Shown here: piece by piece, positions 45,350 to 52,622 of the stretch
Numbering within the stretch: position 1 is the first letter of the stretch
Layout: each line of letters starts with the position of its first letter
Source of the DNA: an uncultured Lachnospiraceae bacterium
Lineage (GTDB): Bacteria; Bacillota; Clostridia; Lachnospirales; Lachnospiraceae
Assembly (NCBI GenBank): GCA_910584945.1
Contig: CAJUDY010000022.1
Span: forward strand, 1-63,360
Direction of reading: 5' to 3'
DNA length: 63,360 bases
The notes under the pieces: generated by a model
Told to the model about the DNA's origin: nothing
The model's input: only the letters and a program-made list of their open reading frames with translations
The model's database searches: none
Program-made: the position numbers and the translations under genes

Positions 45350-46400
45350 GGTTCCAGTTCCTCAGCTCCTCTTCCAAAGCGTTCAAAAGCTCTGCTTCCG
45401 GGAGCTTTTTCACCACTTCCCCGCGGCGGATCAAGAGACCTTCTCCGATCCCCCCGGCGATGCCGATGTCCGCCTCTTTTGCCTCTCCCGGTCCGTTGAC
45501 CACGCAGCCCATGACCGCTACCTTGATGTCCAGCGGGTATTTTGCCACCATGGTCTCCACCTGATTTGCCAGACCGATCAGATCGATCTTCGTCCGCCCG
45601 CAGGTGGGACAGGAGACCACCTCGATGCCGCCTTTCCGAAGTCCCAGCGTCCGCAGAATCAGCCGGGCCGATTTTATCTCCTCCACCGGATCTCCGGTCA
45701 GGGATACCCGGATGGTATCGCCGATCCCCTGACTTAAGATGATCCCAAGCCCCACGGCGGACTTAATGTTGCCGGAGAACAGGGTGCCCGCCTCCGTGAT
45801 CCCCACGTGCAGCGGGTAGGACGTCCGGTCCGCGATCAGCTCATGGGCCTTCGCGCACATCATCACGTCTGAGGATTTGATGCTGATGACCAGATTGTCG
45901 TAGTCTAAATCCTCGATGATTCTGACTTTGTCAAGGGCGCTCTCCACGATTCCTTCCGCCGTCACGCCATGATATTTTTCCACCAGTTCTTTTTCCAGAG
46001 AACCGCTGTTCACCCCCACGCGGATCGGGATCCCCCGCTCCCTGGCCGTGTCCACCACCGCCTTGATCCGGTCGTATCCGCCGATATTGCCGGGATTGAT
46101 CCGAATCTTGTCCGCCCCGTTCTCCATGGCGGCGACGGCCATCCGATAGTCAAAATGGATATCCGCCACCAAAGGAATCCGAATCCTCTTCTTGATCTCA
46201 GACAGAGCTTTGGCCGCCTCCATGGTGGGCACCGTACAGCGGATGATCTCACACCCGGCCTCCGTCAGCCTCTCAATCTGCGCGACGGTGGCCTCCACAT
46301 CCTCCGTCCTTGTATTGGTCATAGACTGAATCAGAATCGGGTTGCCTCCCCCGATCACCCGATCCCCGATCTTTACTGCTTTTGTATAATCACGATACAT
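45342..46400 (-). CDS. ispG: 4-hydroxy-3-methylbut-2-enyl-diphosphate synthase
   Basis: Iron-sulfur enzyme of the MEP isoprenoid pathway. From the ATG at 46400, 352 residues: PILIQSMTNTRTEDVEAT near the N-terminus, the DIHFDYRMA motif, RINPGNIGG, and the cluster cysteines in SCPTCGRTKIDL and GCVVNGPGEAKEAD. The upstream extension to 46499 runs into repeat element A and has no ribosome-binding site, so it is excluded. It overlaps polC by eight bases. Confidence 0.97.
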   Translation of the reverse strand: MYRDYTKAVKIGDRVIGGGNPILIQSMTNTRTEDVEATVAQIERLTEAGCEIIRCTVPTMEAAKALSEIKKRIRIPLVADIHFDYRMAVAAMENGADKIRINPGNIGGYDRIKAVVDTARERGIPIRVGVNSGSLEKELVEKYHGVTAEGIVESALDKVRIIEDLDYDNLVISIKSSDVMMCAKAHELIADRTSYPLHVGITEAGTLFSGNIKSAVGLGIILSQGIGDTIRVSLTGDPVEEIKSARLILRTLGLRKGGIEVVSCPTCGRTKIDLIGLANQVETMVAKYPLDIKVAVMGCVVNGPGEAKEADIGIAGGIGEGLLIRRGEVVKKLPEAELLNALEEELRNWNHE

Positions 46401-46453
46401 TCTCTCACCTCGTTCTTTCTTCAGAAATCGCTTTTCACACGTCCGCCAACGCT

Positions 46454-46600
46454 CAGCCCGATGCAGGCAGATATTCCTGAAAGCCCCATAGAGAGACACC
46501 GGTCCTTAGGGTGCGTCTTTTGCACCCTTAGTACCGCTGCGTCCTCTCCCTAAGCGCAAGCGGGGTCTGTAAGGATGATCTGCCTGTATCGGGCGTCCGG
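46454..46600 (-). repeat. Structured dispersed element A, copy 2
   Basis: The closing stem pairs 46456-46472 with 46578-46594 over 17 base pairs with a single G-U pair. Inside are TTAGGGTGC-GTCTTTT-GCACCCTTA and CCGCT/AGCGG pairings. The conserved blocks CACCGG, TTAGTACCGCTGCGTCC, CCCTAAGCG and GGGCGTCCGG match the other copies. It lies only 16 bases after the ftsW-like stop codon and upstream of ispG. Confidence 0.85.
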
Positions 46601-46615
46601 CTGCATAGATAATGT

Positions 46616-47821
46616 TCAGAGATAACGCCTGCGCTCATCCTCCAGACGCTTCTTGACACTATATTTATTCACGCTTAAAACCAACCCGATCTCGATCAGC
46701 AGGAATACGGTCGCCGTTCCCCCGTAGCTGAAGAAGGGCAGCGTCACTCCCGTGGTCGGGAACAGATTCGTCACCACCATCAGATTCAGGATCACCTGAA
46801 GAGCGATGTGGGACATCACCCCGATGGAAAGCATCCGTCCCAGCAGATCCTCCGCTGTCTGGGATACCGTATAGATCCGGTACAGCAGGTAGATAAACAG
46901 AAGGATAATCAGGCCCGCGCCGAAGATCCCCAGCTCCTCGCAGATGATCGCAAATATGTAATCGTTAAAAGGCTCCGGAATCTTGCCCAGCTTCTGGATG
47001 CTGTTGCCAAGTCCTTTGCCCCAGAGTCCCCCGGAACCGATGGCATACAGTCCCTGCAGTGACTGATAAGCCGTATCCTGCTCATACTCATACGGAAAAA
47101 GCCAGGCCCGGATACGAATCAGGCGAAAATTTTCCTCCAGCGCCAGAACCGCCGGGTCAAGCGTCCTTACATAATGCAGAAACGCCGCCACTGCGGATAT
47201 CAGAACTCCCGCGCACAAGATGAATTTCCACTGCTCCGGATGCACCACATAGATCATGAATACCGCCGTCCCAAGAAGGATTGCCGCTGTACTCATATTA
47301 TTGCTGAACTTTAAAATCATGGCCGATATTACCGCCGAGGGAAAAACCAGCTGAATCATGTATTTCCAGCTTTTCAGGTGCCGCTGCCTCCCCACAATCA
47401 ATGTGGCCATAAACACGATCATGATCAGCTTCACCGGCTCTGCCACCTGAAACTGAATCGGACCGAACCGAAGCCACCGGGTTGCCCCTTTTACCGTAAC
47501 GGCCAGGGAGGGTACTTTCAGCAGCATCACCAGCACCACGCAGAAGAGATACCCGAGCAGTGCAAAGTTGCTCCAGAAATGATAATTGATGCAGGATACC
47601 ACCAGCATGGCCGCCACTCCGAGAAGGCTGTAGATGGCCTGATTTTTCAGAAGATACATGGGGTCATTGTTATAAGCCTTGCTCATTCCGGCGGTATAAT
47701 AGCTGGCGCTGTAGATCATGATGATGCCGAACACCATAATGAAGAAAAGTACAGCCAGAAGGTTGGTATCCAATCCCCGGAGGCTAAACTGAAAAAGGCG
47801 CTCTTTTTTCCTTTTATTCAT
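46616..47821 (-). CDS. FtsW/RodA/SpoVE family peptidoglycan polymerase
   Basis: SEDS glycosyltransferase of 401 residues with about ten membrane spans. The family core is visible: GATRWLRFGPIQFQVAEPVK near residue 115, YQSLQGLYAIGSGGLWGKGL near residue 245, then PEPFNDYIFAIICEELGIFG and LPFFSYGGTATVFLL. The last motif differs slightly from the usual ISYGGSS. It could be the division (FtsW) or sporulation (SpoVE) form. No murein cluster is adjacent to decide this. It overlaps folA by four bases. Confidence 0.9.
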   Translation of the reverse strand: MNKRKKERLFQFSLRGLDTNLLAVLFFIMVFGIIMIYSASYYTAGMSKAYNNDPMYLLKNQAIYSLLGVAAMLVVSCINYHFWSNFALLGYLFCVVLVMLLKVPSLAVTVKGATRWLRFGPIQFQVAEPVKLIMIVFMATLIVGRQRHLKSWKYMIQLVFPSAVISAMILKFSNNMSTAAILLGTAVFMIYVVHPEQWKFILCAGVLISAVAAFLHYVRTLDPAVLALEENFRLIRIRAWLFPYEYEQDTAYQSLQGLYAIGSGGLWGKGLGNSIQKLGKIPEPFNDYIFAIICEELGIFGAGLIILLFIYLLYRIYTVSQTAEDLLGRMLSIGVMSHIALQVILNLMVVTNLFPTTGVTLPFFSYGGTATVFLLIEIGLVLSVNKYSVKKRLEDERRRYL

Positions 47822-48318
47822 CCTTTCACTCTCCGTCTTTCATACCGGCAGAAACGGAACTCCAGGTCAAAATACGTCCGCTCTTCTCCTTCCCCGGTCA
47901 GTTCCCATTCTTCCTTTTTGTCAAGATCCGGGAACCAGGCATCCGCCTCATAGGCATGATCTATTCTGGTCACATGAGCCACATCGCAATAGGGAAGGAA
48001 CTGTTGATAGATGCTGTCCCCGCCAACAATATACACATCTTCCGACGGATACTGCTTCAGTTCTTCCAGCACTTCCTCCATCGAGTGCAGTACCGTCGCC
48101 CCCCTGATCTGACAAGAGGGATTCTTCGACAGGACGAGATTGGTCTGCTCCTTTAAGGGCAGCCCGCCCGGAAAGCTTTCCAGGGTCTTTCTTCCCATCA
48201 CCACCACCTTGCCGCCGGTCTCCCTGCGGAAGAACTTCATATCCTCGGGAATACTGACCAAACGCCGGTTCTTATGCCCAATCGCCCAGTTTTTGTCCAC
48301 TGCTACAATCATATTCAT
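47818..48318 (-). CDS. folA: Dihydrofolate reductase
   Basis: Reduces dihydrofolate with NADPH. 166 residues with MNMIVAVDKNWAIGHKN at the N-terminus, the active-site acid in PEDMKFFRRET, VVMGRKTLESFPGG and the NADPH loop YIVGGDSIYQQFLPYCD. Normal length. thyA is not adjacent. Translationally coupled to the FtsW-like gene downstream (ATGA overlap). Confidence 0.97.
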   Translation of the reverse strand: MNMIVAVDKNWAIGHKNRRLVSIPEDMKFFRRETGGKVVVMGRKTLESFPGGLPLKEQTNLVLSKNPSCQIRGATVLHSMEEVLEELKQYPSEDVYIVGGDSIYQQFLPYCDVAHVTRIDHAYEADAWFPDLDKKEEWELTGEGEERTYFDLEFRFCRYERRRVKG

Positions 48319-48655
48319 ACTCTTAAATCCTCTCTATACCGCAATCGGAATATTTCTGACCTGGAGACCCGCCTGGCAGTCTTCCACCAGAAGATCTTTC
48401 TTTGTATCAGTTCTTTCACAATGTCCACATGCCGGTCATAGATATCCTTTCTTTATCCGGAAAACGAGCTGGCTTCGATACAAGTTCTCGAAGAGTCTTT
48501 TCATATGATCCCCATTATATCCCATATCTCCTGGATGGGCAATCAATAAATCCACAGAAGTTCATTCTTTTTATATGAAAGCTCTCCCTTTCCCAAAATG
48601 TACCGATCGCGATCCTCAGCCGCCAGAAGGCGCCCGGGTGTCCAGTATCCAAATA
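48319..48655. other. Intergenic region upstream of folA and mnmM
   Basis: No complete gene. On the minus strand a stretch before folA reads RKDIYDRHVDIVKELIQRK without a start codon and ends just upstream of folA. It may be a gene remnant of unknown kind. The rest should hold the folA promoter. Confidence 0.35.
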
Positions 48656-48684
48656 TTGACTCCTCCGCCTCATAATGCTATCAT
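48656..48684 (+). promoter_or_regulatory. Promoter of mnmM
   Basis: TTGACT (48656-48661), a 17-base spacer and TATCAT (48679-48684), 31 bases before the start codon. Confidence 0.7.
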
Positions 48685-48715
48685 AGTCCAAAACCATACG
48701 GAAAGGAACCTTCAC

Positions 48716-49276
48716 ATGTCCCACATCACCGACTGGTGCCGTCACTTCATCACCCTCCAAATCCGCCCCGGCGATCTCTGCATCGACGCCACCATGGGAA
48801 ACGGCCACGACACCGAATTATTATGTCAACTAGCCGGTCCCACCGGTCATGTCCTGGCCTTCGACGTCCAGAACCAGGCCCTCCAAAACACACAAAAAAG
48901 ACTGCAGGAATCGAATGTTCCAGACAATTATCGCCTGATTCTCGATTCCCACAGCCATATGAACCAGTATGCCGACCCCGGCGCCGTAAGCTGCATCACC
49001 TTTAATCTGGGCTATCTCCCCGGCGGAGACCACGCTCTGGCCACCAGGGCCGACATAAGCCTGGAAGCCGTTCGGCAGAGCTTAACGCTTCTGAAAAAAG
49101 GCGGCCTCTTAAGCCTCTGCATTTACAGCGGCGGCGATACCGGCTTTGAAGAGCGGGACGCGCTCCTTCCCTTTTTGAAGAAGCTGGACCCCAAGGCTTT
49201 TCTGGTCATCCTCTCTTCGTATTATAACCGGCCGAACCATCCGCCCATCCCAGTACTCGTCCGCAAAAACCTATGA
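48716..49276 (+). CDS. mnmM: tRNA wobble-uridine methyltransferase MnmM (YtqB)
   Basis: Class I SAM methyltransferase of 186 residues. Motif I is IDATMGNGHDTELL near residue 24. The family-specific FNLGYLPGGDHALATRAD segment and the C-terminal SSYYNRPNHPPIPVLVRK identify the YtqB group, shown in Gram-positive bacteria to finish mnm5(s2)U at the tRNA wobble position. The ATG at 48716 follows AAAGGA. Its stop overlaps the converging mscL stop by six bases. Confidence 0.92.
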   Translation: MSHITDWCRHFITLQIRPGDLCIDATMGNGHDTELLCQLAGPTGHVLAFDVQNQALQNTQKRLQESNVPDNYRLILDSHSHMNQYADPGAVSCITFNLGYLPGGDHALATRADISLEAVRQSLTLLKKGGLLSLCIYSGGDTGFEERDALLPFLKKLDPKAFLVILSSYYNRPNHPPIPVLVRKNL

Positions 49277-49702
49277 TAGTAATTCCGAAGTGCAGTGCGG
49301 GCATCTGGTTGCCTTTATGGCAATCTCCGACATACAATAAGGACAGGTCCTGGTCGTCGGCGCCTTCGGGGTCTCCTCCGGCTTCTTGACCACCCGGTCC
49401 TTGGCTGCATTCAAAAGCTTGATGATGCAGAAGACCACCAGCGCAATCAGCAGAAAATTAATCACTGCGGACAAAAACGACCCATACTTTAACTCCGCTG
49501 CCTGCTCTCCGATCCCGAAGGAAAAGGACATCCCCGCGATATCCAGCCCTCCGGTCACCAGGGAGAGCAGCGGCATAAATATGTCGTTCACCAGAGAATT
49601 CACGATAGCTGTGAACGCGCCGCCGATGATCACACCGACCGCCATGTCCATAACGTTTCCTCTGGAAATAAATTTCTTAAATTCGTCAAAAAAATTTTTC
49701 AT
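49271..49702 (-). CDS. mscL: Large-conductance mechanosensitive channel
   Basis: Membrane tension-gated safety valve, 143 residues. FKKFISRGNVMDMAVGVIIG is the N-terminal helix and first span, the second span is FLSAVINFLLIALVVFCII. An additional C-terminal zinc-ribbon-like pair, CPYCMSEIAIKATRCPHC, follows the channel, as in many Clostridia. Convergent with mnmM. Confidence 0.97.
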   Translation of the reverse strand: MKNFFDEFKKFISRGNVMDMAVGVIIGGAFTAIVNSLVNDIFMPLLSLVTGGLDIAGMSFSFGIGEQAAELKYGSFLSAVINFLLIALVVFCIIKLLNAAKDRVVKKPEETPKAPTTRTCPYCMSEIAIKATRCPHCTSELLS

Positions 49703-49739
49703 CCGTATTTTCTCACTTTCTTCTTCCGGGACTTTCCCT

Positions 49740-49943
49740 TCAGCCGGACGCCTCCTGCTCCCGTTCCAGAGCTTCCTTATAGATCAGGCATGCCGCGCTG
49801 TTGGGGCACGCTTCATGATTGCAGTCGAACTCTGTCAGCTTCAAAGATCCGTCCGGCTGCCTCTCGTACTCGCAGGCCACCGTCCTGGTCTCGTTGCTGC
49901 TTCTGCAAAAGCCGCTGATAAACGCCTCTATGACCTCGTCCAT
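49740..49943 (-). CDS. Small cysteine-containing hypothetical protein
   Basis: 67 residues: an N-terminal helix (DEVIEAFISGFCRSSNETRT), then FDCNHEACPNSAACLIYKEA with four cysteines (counting the one in FCRS) that could bind metal. Not recognised as a named family. It sits 15 bases after glyA on the same strand, so it is probably the last gene of that transcript. Confidence 0.7.
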   Translation of the reverse strand: MDEVIEAFISGFCRSSNETRTVACEYERQPDGSLKLTEFDCNHEACPNSAACLIYKEALEREQEASG

Positions 49944-49958
49944 CGATCCCGTACTCCT

Positions 49959-51200
49959 TTACATGCAAAGCGGATACTTTTTCGTCAGATCCTCGATCAG
50001 CTTCTTTGCTTTCGGCGCCGCCGCTTCGCCCTCTTTTAACATCATGGCGATAGCCTCCGCGATGACATCCATGTCCGCTTCCTTCAGCCCGCGGCTGGTC
50101 ACCGCCGCCGTTCCCAGACGGACGCCGCTGGTCACGAACGCCGAGCGGGGATCATTGGGGATTGTGTTCTTGTTGGCCGTAATGTTGGCCAGATCCAGAA
50201 GATTCTCCGCGTCCTTACCGGAGATATCAAGGTTTGTCAGATCCACCAGCATCAGATGATTGTCGGTTCCGCCGGACACGATCCGAATGCCCCGGTCAAG
50301 AAGTCCCTGGCAGAGCGCCTTGGCATTCTTTACGATGCCTCGCTGATACTCTTTGTAACTCTCACTCTGGCACTCCTTTAAGCAGACCGCCTTGGCCGCG
50401 ATGACATGCATCAGAGGTCCGCCCTGGATTCCCGGGAATACCGCCTTATTGAAGTTAAACTTCTTAGCAGTCTCGGCGTCGGACATGATCATACCGCCTC
50501 TTGGTCCCCTGAGCGTCTTGTGGGTTGTCGTCGTCGTCACATGGGCATAGGGAATGGGACTTGGATGAACGCCTGCTGCCACCAGTCCCGCGATGTGGGC
50601 AATATCGACCATCAGATAAGCGCCGACTTCATCCGCGATTTCACGAAATCTTTTAAAATCGATGGTTCTTGCATAAGCGCTGGCGCCTGCCACGATCAGC
50701 CTGGGACGGCACTCCAAAGCGATCCTGCGCACCTCGTCGTAATCAATGAATCCGTCGTCGTTGACGCCATACGGATGAACTTCAAAATATTTTCCGGACA
50801 TATTGGCAGGACTTCCGTGGGACAGATGTCCTCCATGGGCCAGATTCATGCCAAGTACCTTATCTCCCGGCTCCAGCATGGCGAAAAAGACGGCCATATT
50901 GGCCTGGGCGCCGGAGTGGGGCTGCACGTTCACATATTCACAGCCGAAGACTTCCTTGGCGCGGGCAATGGCCAAATCCTCCACCACATCCACACACTCG
51001 CAGCCGCCGTAATATCTTTTTCCGGAATATCCTTCCGCGTACTTATTCGTTAAAGGGCTGCCCATGGCTGCCATCACAGCCTTACTTACCCAGTTTTCCG
51101 ATGCGATCAGTTCGATATGGCTGTTTTGTCTCGCCATCTCGTCTGTGATTGCTTTTGCAACTTCCGGGTCCACCGCTCTCACTTCATCCAATGAATACAT
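49959..51200 (-). CDS. glyA: Serine hydroxymethyltransferase
   Basis: PLP enzyme that interconverts serine and glycine while loading tetrahydrofolate. 413 residues with ELIASENWVSKAVMAAMGSP at the N-terminus, VNVQPHSGAQANMAVF, and the PLP lysine in VTTTTHKTLRGPRGG near residue 225. Normal length. It has its own promoter, divergent from the DUF1294 gene. Confidence 0.98.
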   Translation of the reverse strand: MYSLDEVRAVDPEVAKAITDEMARQNSHIELIASENWVSKAVMAAMGSPLTNKYAEGYSGKRYYGGCECVDVVEDLAIARAKEVFGCEYVNVQPHSGAQANMAVFFAMLEPGDKVLGMNLAHGGHLSHGSPANMSGKYFEVHPYGVNDDGFIDYDEVRRIALECRPRLIVAGASAYARTIDFKRFREIADEVGAYLMVDIAHIAGLVAAGVHPSPIPYAHVTTTTTHKTLRGPRGGMIMSDAETAKKFNFNKAVFPGIQGGPLMHVIAAKAVCLKECQSESYKEYQRGIVKNAKALCQGLLDRGIRIVSGGTDNHLMLVDLTNLDISGKDAENLLDLANITANKNTIPNDPRSAFVTSGVRLGTAAVTSRGLKEADMDVIAEAIAMMLKEGEAAAPKAKKLIEDLTKKYPLCM

Positions 51201-51261
51201 ATCTTCCTCCTAGTCATTTACGTGTTTTTCTCTCAAAGACATTTGTTTTCACACAACCATC

Positions 51262-51290
51262 ACTTTAACATGGTTATCTCCATTTTTCAA
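51262..51290 (-). promoter_or_regulatory. Predicted glyA promoter
   Basis: Minus-strand TTGAAA (51285-51290), a 17-base spacer and TAAAGT (51262-51267), about 60 bases upstream of the start. No glycine riboswitch or PurR box is evident. Confidence 0.6.
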
Positions 51291-51353
51291 CCAGAAATTT
51301 GCGTCTTTTACCAGTATTCCCAAAAATCGCAGAATTCAGCCTGTAAAATTTCT

Positions 51354-51381
51354 TTTCAACCCGGTTTTTTTCTGTTATGAT
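51354..51381 (+). promoter_or_regulatory. Promoter of the DUF1294 gene
   Basis: TTTCAA (51354-51359), a 16-base spacer and TATGAT (51376-51381). The -10 box overlaps the first possible ATG (51377), so translation must begin at the later ATG 51413. Confidence 0.6.
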
Positions 51382-51412
51382 GGAAAGAAAGGAAGACCTG
51401 GAAGGAGACGTC

Positions 51413-51691
51413 ATGCCGCAAATTCATATCATTTTCATCTGCTATTTGCTTTTTATCAATCTTACCGCTTTTGCAATGATGGGAACAGACAAGCGAAGAG
51501 CCAGAAAGCACCAGTGGAGAATACCGGAAAAAAGCCTGTTTCTTTCGGCCCTCTTAGGCGGAAGCCCGGGAGCTCTTGCGGGAATGTACACCTTTCATCA
51601 CAAGACTAAGCACTGGTACTTCGTCGTCGGTATGCCTCTAATTCTGCTCTTGCAGCTTGGTCTTGCCCTGTACTTCTTTGTCCTGACCTGA
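51413..51691 (+). CDS. DUF1294 membrane protein
   Basis: 92 residues from the ATG at 51413 (GGAGA seven bases before). Spans are at the N-terminus (IIFICYLLFINLTAFAMMG) and C-terminus, with the family motif DKRRARKHQWRIPEKSLF and the GGSPGALAGMYTFHHKTKH loop between them. This is the DUF1294 family of small membrane proteins with unknown role. Single gene before a lysR regulator. Confidence 0.88.
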   Translation: MPQIHIIFICYLLFINLTAFAMMGTDKRRARKHQWRIPEKSLFLSALLGGSPGALAGMYTFHHKTKHWYFVVGMPLILLLQLGLALYFFVLT

Positions 51692-51740
51692 CCCTTACAA
51701 GTCACTGCCGGATTCGTCTTTTGGAAAGCGTGTTGGTCCT

Positions 51741-52622
51741 ATGATGGATATCAATTATGAATTATACAAAGTTTTCTACTATGTTGCAGTCTCCTTAAGT
51801 TTCTCGGAGGCCTCCAAAAAGCTCTATATCTCCCAGTCGGCGGTCAGCCAGTCCATCAAAGTTCTGGAAGGTAAGCTGAATCAGACCCTGTTCCTGCGCA
51901 GCACCAAAAAGGTGCAGCTCACTCCGGAAGGAGAGACCCTGCTCTCCTATGTGGAGCCTGCCATGAACCTGATTCGGCGGGGAGAAGCCCAGATTCTGGA
52001 AGCCAACGCTCTGGACGGCGGCCAGCTTCGCATCGGCGCCAGCGACACCATCTGCCGGTATTTCCTCGTGCCTTATCTGAACCGTTTCCACAAGGAGTAC
52101 CCCAATGTCCATATCAAAGTGACCAACCAGACCTCCATCAAGTGTGTGGACCTGTTGGAAAACGGCTCTGTGGACCTGATTTTCACCAATTATCCCAATT
52201 CCCGGCTGGGGAACGGGTTTCACATCCAACATATCCGCGAATTTCATGATCGATTTATCGCCAGTCGAAAGTATTACGGAGAATTGGAGCATTCGCTTTT
52301 ATCTTTGAAAGAGCTTCTTGACTATCCGATTCTCATGCTGGGCCGCAACAGTACCACCAGTGAATTTCTCCACTCTATGTTTCAGCAGCATCAGCTGGAT
52401 CTGGTGCCGGAGATCGAACTGAGCTCCAACGATCTGCTGCTGGATCTGGCCAGCATCGGCCTCGGAATCGCCTTTGTCCCAGACTTCTGCGTGGAGCGAA
52501 GACTTCATGAGCTGTTTCCCATTGCGCTGAAATCCACGCTCCCCTCCAGACATCTGGCAGTCGTCCACAGCGAACAAATGCCGGTTGGCAACGCCGCCAG
52601 ACTTTTTTTAAATTATTTTTAA
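51741..52622 (+). CDS. LysR family transcriptional regulator
   Basis: 293 residues. N-terminal winged helix-turn-helix: FSEASKKLYISQSAVSQSIK near residue 22. The C-terminal part is the periplasmic-binding-like effector domain (GQLRIGASDTICRYFLVPYL). The target genes are not evident, as the neighbours are DUF1294 (upstream) and a convergent helicase. Its stop overlaps the helicase 3' end by 15 bases. The second ATG (51744) is an equally possible start. Confidence 0.92.
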   Translation: MMDINYELYKVFYYVAVSLSFSEASKKLYISQSAVSQSIKVLEGKLNQTLFLRSTKKVQLTPEGETLLSYVEPAMNLIRRGEAQILEANALDGGQLRIGASDTICRYFLVPYLNRFHKEYPNVHIKVTNQTSIKCVDLLENGSVDLIFTNYPNSRLGNGFHIQHIREFHDRFIASRKYYGELEHSLLSLKELLDYPILMLGRNSTTSEFLHSMFQQHQLDLVPEIELSSNDLLLDLASIGLGIAFVPDFCVERRLHELFPIALKSTLPSRHLAVVHSEQMPVGNAARLFLNYF